From: Abiotrophia sp938010525
GTDB taxonomy: Bacteria > Bacillota > Bacilli > Lactobacillales > Aerococcaceae
Length of the DNA stretch: 64,000 nt
Direction of reading: 5' to 3'
Assembly: GCF_938010525.1 (NCBI RefSeq)
Contig: NZ_CALLVK010000021.1
Location: 252,823 to 316,822 of the forward strand
Shown: positions 60,325 through 64,000 of the stretch, one piece after another
Position numbering within the stretch: position 1 is the stretch's first letter
How the letters are laid out: each line of letters begins with the position of its first letter
Made by a program: the position numbers and the translations under genes
Notes under the pieces: generated by a model
Databases searched by the model: none
Seen by the model: only the letters and a program-made list of their open reading frames with translations
What the model was told of the DNA's origin: nothing

Positions 60325-63300
60325 TCAATTATTAATTAGAGACTCAAATTCATTAAAACTAATAATTTCAAATGGAAATTCCACAAAGTTTGATTTTATT
60401 ATTTTATTTGTAATGAAATATGATTTTAATGAGTATCCCTCCTCTAATCCGATATTTCTACAAATTACATCTAGATTCTCTTCAAAATACTCTACTCGCC
60501 GTTTGAACTTTAGTCCTTTGGCCTTTCCCCCACAAAAGTATTCTTTTTGATCACCCATACTATCTTTCATAGTCTGACTCAAACGCATATATTTAACTTC
60601 AAATAATAATATTTCTTTCAGCTTATTGTCTAACACAATTAGGTCGTAATCCCCTAAATTTCTAGGATGATTTCCTTTATTATCTAATTTATATAATTCT
60701 TGATTAATATGAGTAACGTACCTATTATCTTTAAATAAGCCCTTAAGATTTTGGACTATCTGTTGTTCGTAAAATTTTTTCCAACTTTTAATTTTATTTA
60801 GCGTATTTTGCATACCAATATCATATGGTAAAATGAAGTTCATCATTCCCTCTGTCCAATCTTTTGCCAACCTATCAAGAATAATAGGTGAAAAAATAAT
60901 GCTATTATGATTAACAATAATAGGTTTAGCAGAAAATTTATTATCTCTTTTCTTTTTCTCCCATATTGGAATTACTCCATTAGTAGTAATTTTCTTCTTT
61001 TCTATAACTAAGAATTTCAAAACACCATAAAAGGTTTCAATTGAATAGTCCGAATTATCTTCAAAATATTTAGCCAAATCTTCTATTTTACCTGTTACAA
61101 CATTTCCTTTTACAGACAGTAATTTTTGGTTTTTTAATTTTAAAATATGACTGTTACTTGAAAATATGGAGAGGAAACAAATAAAAGAATCAAAATCAAC
61201 TTTCGTATCTTGAGAGAACGATTTCTTAACCAGACCAATTGTATCATTGTCAGTTTTCTTATCTCTACTTGTGTATTCACCGTATTTATACTTGATTTCT
61301 ATCATTTCATCAACAAATTGTAAGTACTTTTCAGTTTCTGAAATATCTACAACATAATTATCTTTAATCTCTAACTGAAACCAATTGCTAGCACCATACG
61401 AATAGGCATCAGAAAGAAGTTGAAAATCTAATATGTATTTCCCATAAGCAATTAATTCATCAACAATATCATCACTTGGAATTAATGCGTCATCATCCCT
61501 TTCTATTACTAAATTCTCTTCAATAAGATATTCTAATATTGGTTTATAAACGCGGGCCTCTTCACGTAAATCAATCGTTTGTTCTCGAAATTTATTTAAT
61601 TTAACAGTTTGAAGATTTCCGTTATCTGACAATGTAGTTAATCTTCTGCGGAGGATATCAATATTAAAAATAATTAAAGATAATATATTTTGTAGTTTAA
61701 GTATCAAGTCATACTGATTATACAATGACATCATAGAAACTAAGTCTTCGCGTATTTTATTTCTAAAACATCTTACGATATCAACTATGTCTGATTCACA
61801 ATATATACCTGGCTCTAGTCCAAGTTCTTTAATGATGTTAGCAATACTTTTCCTGACTCTTTTAAAAGAGCGGTTTTTAGGAGCTGAGAATTCTAAATGA
61901 GGCCGAATGAAATATTCAACCCTAACTTCAAATAAGCTTGAAGTTCGTTTCTCATTGTCTGTTTCTTTAATTTTTTCAAATAACAAAACTCTATCCTTAA
62001 AAAGGAAACCGTCTAGTAAATTTATTAGAATTGTATTTTCAAATTCCAATGTTGATTTGGCAAGATTATCAGCAAATATTTTATTCCATCTAGGAGCTAA
62101 TAAAGTTATCTGATATTTGGAATCTTTAACAAAAACTATTTTATTAAAATAGTTCGTTTCTTGTATCGGACATCTAGAATTAGCATTTCTATCAAGCACA
62201 GACTTAGATACTAAATTAATCTCTATAGTTTCTTTTTCATAGTTTGATAAAATTGCTTCTTTATTATTATATAAAGAATTTAAAACAATTTCGTTAAAAG
62301 ATTTTATTTGTTCGTAATCATCGATATTTATGTCTTCTAAAATAAAATGTAACTCCTGATATATAATTTTCTTATGGTTCTCTGAAAATATATCAATTGA
62401 TCCAAGATGAGCTTTTGAAATAAGTGACAAATCAGTTTGTTCCCTATCAACTATTTTCCAACCATGAATATTATAAAATTCTCCCCCTATTTCAAATGGA
62501 TAGTTTAATACAATTTTATCAAACGTTTCCATATTATAATGAACACTTTCATAGGGTAAGAAAGCCATAGTTACATTCAAAGCACCATCATTAATCATCT
62601 GATTTGATGATTGCCACATTCGAAATAAAGCATCTCCATTAGAGAAAGACATAATTCTATCTTGATTATTGTTATAATCTATAAAAAAATCAACGATTTC
62701 TTTTATTGAATTCGCATTGTTAATTATTCCTATAATACTACTTGCATTTAATACATATTCATCATCATCTCCAAATGGGAATGTTTTAGTGGTATTTGGA
62801 GATATACTCTTGGTGTCAACTCCAACAAAAATAATATTGCTCTGGGACTTAAACTCAAATCCTCTAACTTCTCCATCTTGACAAAGACCTGCTATCTGGT
62901 AAGTATTATCAATAATTCCTTTTTTTAAGTGATCTGAAATTTTATTTTGGCTTGGCTCTAAAACAATTAATCTATCTTCATTTAAAAATGCCAATGTATT
63001 TTTTAAATCAATCTTTTCTTTAGCCTCTTTGTTAATTAACCGCAAATTATAAAATGAATTTCCTTCTCGTTCAAAGAATTTTGTAAAATTACAATTTAGT
63101 CTTCTCCAGAAGCTTAACCAAATAGATTCTTCAAATTTTGATTCCTCTATTTCGCTTTCTATTCTCTCCATAAAACAATCTTTCATAACTGGTAAAAATA
63201 TGGGAAAGTTATTAACAGGAGTAAATAATGGATATAACTCAGCATTATTACTTTTGAATGTTTTGAAATACTGGGCAAGTTTGTTGTTATAAAAAAGCTC

Positions 63301-63807
63301 ATGATTTTGATATATAAAATTGAAATAACTCTCAGGTGGACATTCAAAGTTTTCTTGAGTAAACTCAGTCTCAAATGGTTCTAAGGATGAAATGATTAAA
63401 TCTTCATATTCAAGTATCTCATACCATATTTCCTTGAATTGCTTAAAATCATGCACTAAAGATTCTATTACAAATGAAGTTTCATAAGTATCTTCATTGC
63501 CATTTCCTATAAATATTTTATGAAATCTATCATTTGAATAGAACCTTACATTTCCAGTATCAATAGGGAAATCTTCTTTTGGGTATTCAGGTATATAATA
63601 CTCAATTGCTTTTTTATAAAAGTCTACAAATTTGCTGTATGAATCTATTTTAGTAGTCCCTAAAATCTTACTTTCATCATTAATAAAATCTCTATTCAAT
63701 TTATCTACTATTCCTAAAAATCTCCTATTTGGAAACCATGAAGTAATAGAGTAGATAACTTTAGATAAAGATTCAATGTCATATTCTAATAAAAAAGAGT
63801 TATTCAT
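60325..63807 (-). CDS. Large protein with C-terminal PD-(D/E)XK nuclease signature, probable defence protein
   Basis: 1160 residues, rich in Ile, Asn, Lys and Glu, encoded in DNA far more AT-rich than its neighbours, as expected of an acquired gene. The C-terminal ~110 residues contain GDYDLIVLDNKLKEILLFEVKY: Asp1055, Glu1070 and Lys1072 make a D-x14-E-x-K core of a restriction-endonuclease fold, with a possible motif-I Glu in INQELYKL upstream. The remaining ~1000 residues show no P-loop, helicase or methylase motif to me. No partner gene lies downstream; any upstream partner is outside the window. ATG 63807 has GAGG seven bases upstream. Function is inferred: a single-protein or two-gene anti-phage system is plausible. 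Confidence 0.75.
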   Translation of the reverse strand: MNNSFLLEYDIESLSKVIYSITSWFPNRRFLGIVDKLNRDFINDESKILGTTKIDSYSKFVDFYKKAIEYYIPEYPKEDFPIDTGNVRFYSNDRFHKIFIGNGNEDTYETSFVIESLVHDFKQFKEIWYEILEYEDLIISSLEPFETEFTQENFECPPESYFNFIYQNHELFYNNKLAQYFKTFKSNNAELYPLFTPVNNFPIFLPVMKDCFMERIESEIEESKFEESIWLSFWRRLNCNFTKFFEREGNSFYNLRLINKEAKEKIDLKNTLAFLNEDRLIVLEPSQNKISDHLKKGIIDNTYQIAGLCQDGEVRGFEFKSQSNIIFVGVDTKSISPNTTKTFPFGDDDEYVLNASSIIGIINNANSIKEIVDFFIDYNNNQDRIMSFSNGDALFRMWQSSNQMINDGALNVTMAFLPYESVHYNMETFDKIVLNYPFEIGGEFYNIHGWKIVDREQTDLSLISKAHLGSIDIFSENHKKIIYQELHFILEDINIDDYEQIKSFNEIVLNSLYNNKEAILSNYEKETIEINLVSKSVLDRNANSRCPIQETNYFNKIVFVKDSKYQITLLAPRWNKIFADNLAKSTLEFENTILINLLDGFLFKDRVLLFEKIKETDNEKRTSSLFEVRVEYFIRPHLEFSAPKNRSFKRVRKSIANIIKELGLEPGIYCESDIVDIVRCFRNKIREDLVSMMSLYNQYDLILKLQNILSLIIFNIDILRRRLTTLSDNGNLQTVKLNKFREQTIDLREEARVYKPILEYLIEENLVIERDDDALIPSDDIVDELIAYGKYILDFQLLSDAYSYGASNWFQLEIKDNYVVDISETEKYLQFVDEMIEIKYKYGEYTSRDKKTDNDTIGLVKKSFSQDTKVDFDSFICFLSIFSSNSHILKLKNQKLLSVKGNVVTGKIEDLAKYFEDNSDYSIETFYGVLKFLVIEKKKITTNGVIPIWEKKKRDNKFSAKPIIVNHNSIIFSPIILDRLAKDWTEGMMNFILPYDIGMQNTLNKIKSWKKFYEQQIVQNLKGLFKDNRYVTHINQELYKLDNKGNHPRNLGDYDLIVLDNKLKEILLFEVKYMRLSQTMKDSMGDQKEYFCGGKAKGLKFKRRVEYFEENLDVICRNIGLEEGYSLKSYFITNKIIKSNFVEFPFEIISFNEFESLINN

Positions 63808-63830
63808 GTTTTTTCCTCATAGGCTATCAT
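63804..63830 (-). CDS. Eight-codon leader ORF overlapping the nuclease-like gene start
   Basis: MIAYEEKT, with GGGAG six bases before its ATG and its TGA overlapping the ATG of the large gene (ATGA). It could couple translation or be chance; very short. Confidence 0.3.
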   Translation of the reverse strand: MIAYEEKT

Positions 63831-63913
63831 TTTTTTCTCCCAAATGTAATCAGAATGTTGAAAGGAATCCAGCTTTCTAAATATCTATCTGCGAATAAAT
63901 TAAATTCCTTAGA

Positions 63914-63942
63914 ATTATACAACTTCTTAAATTAGCCGTCAA
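63914..63942 (-). promoter_or_regulatory. Promoter of the nuclease-like gene
   Basis: TTGACG (63937-63942), 17-bp spacer, TATAAT (63914-63919), about 105 bp before the start codon. The remaining 63943-64000 shows no gene. Confidence 0.75.
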
Positions 63943-64000
63943 TTTGGTAGTGTAAAATAAGTTGTGTAAACACAAAAAGGAATAAATCCGTTATAGTAGA

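Noticed and set aside
1..64000. CRISPR arrays, tRNA or rRNA genes, insertion sequences, prophage
   Set aside because: No regularly spaced repeats, tRNA-like ends, transposase or integrase motifs seen.

Overview
The window reads as chromosomal DNA of a low-to-mid GC Gram-positive coccus of the order Lactobacillales. Pointers are strong AGGAGG ribosome sites, type-B L31, AdcCBA-like zinc transport, a streptococcal-style PurR, CdaA/CdaR, LCP proteins and T-box leaders. Aerococcaceae, perhaps Abiotrophia-like, is my best guess from gene content; it is inference, since no rRNA is present.

Layout. 1-1810: end of a cdaA-cdaR operon (c-di-AMP synthesis). 1984-7242: surface-polysaccharide genes (initiating sugar transferase, GalU-like enzyme, LCP ligase, CapD/WbpM-like epimerase-dehydratase). 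7396-19540: a large glycan-use locus, all on the minus strand, with a YesMN-type two-component system, a DUF624 protein, a GH92 alpha-mannosidase, an ABC importer (binding protein plus two permeases), a ROK protein and a GH1 glycosidase. Two promoters in it share a 21-bp-spaced direct repeat that probably binds the response regulator, and one carries a perfect cre site. 19898-21175: a gene remnant and divergent marR/hxlR regulators. 21180-21858: no ORF, but a strong minus-strand promoter, many nested hairpins and a terminator, so a candidate ~680-nt structured RNA. 22234-26803: metA, a secreted beta-helix-like protein and a NahK-like kinase with its nucleotidyltransferase. 27052-34341: a GT2 glycosyltransferase, pcp with DUF979/DUF969, an M50-like membrane protein, a Met T-box with metI, and an LtrA-like protein.

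34415-50034: housekeeping genes (ddl, lemA, rpmE2, thioesterase, T-box-controlled proS, lepB, glmU-prs, purR) with three paralogous secreted proteins between them, then the zinc importer adcC-adcB and adcA under a shared operator-like motif. 50229-59580: two ABC export systems (one with a TetR regulator and an 18-bp-arm palindrome), a degenerate sigma-54-like protein, ybaK, murA and an AraC/GyrI regulator. 60325-63807: a very AT-rich 1160-codon gene with a C-terminal PD-(D/E)XK nuclease signature, probably acquired and probably defensive.

The main themes are host-glycan scavenging (import, mannose trimming, HexNAc salvage, use in envelope polymers), methionine synthesis through O-acetylhomoserine (MetA with Glu111, then MetI), and zinc uptake. 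The two least explained elements are the large structured RNA near 21.5 kb and the nuclease-like protein at the right edge.
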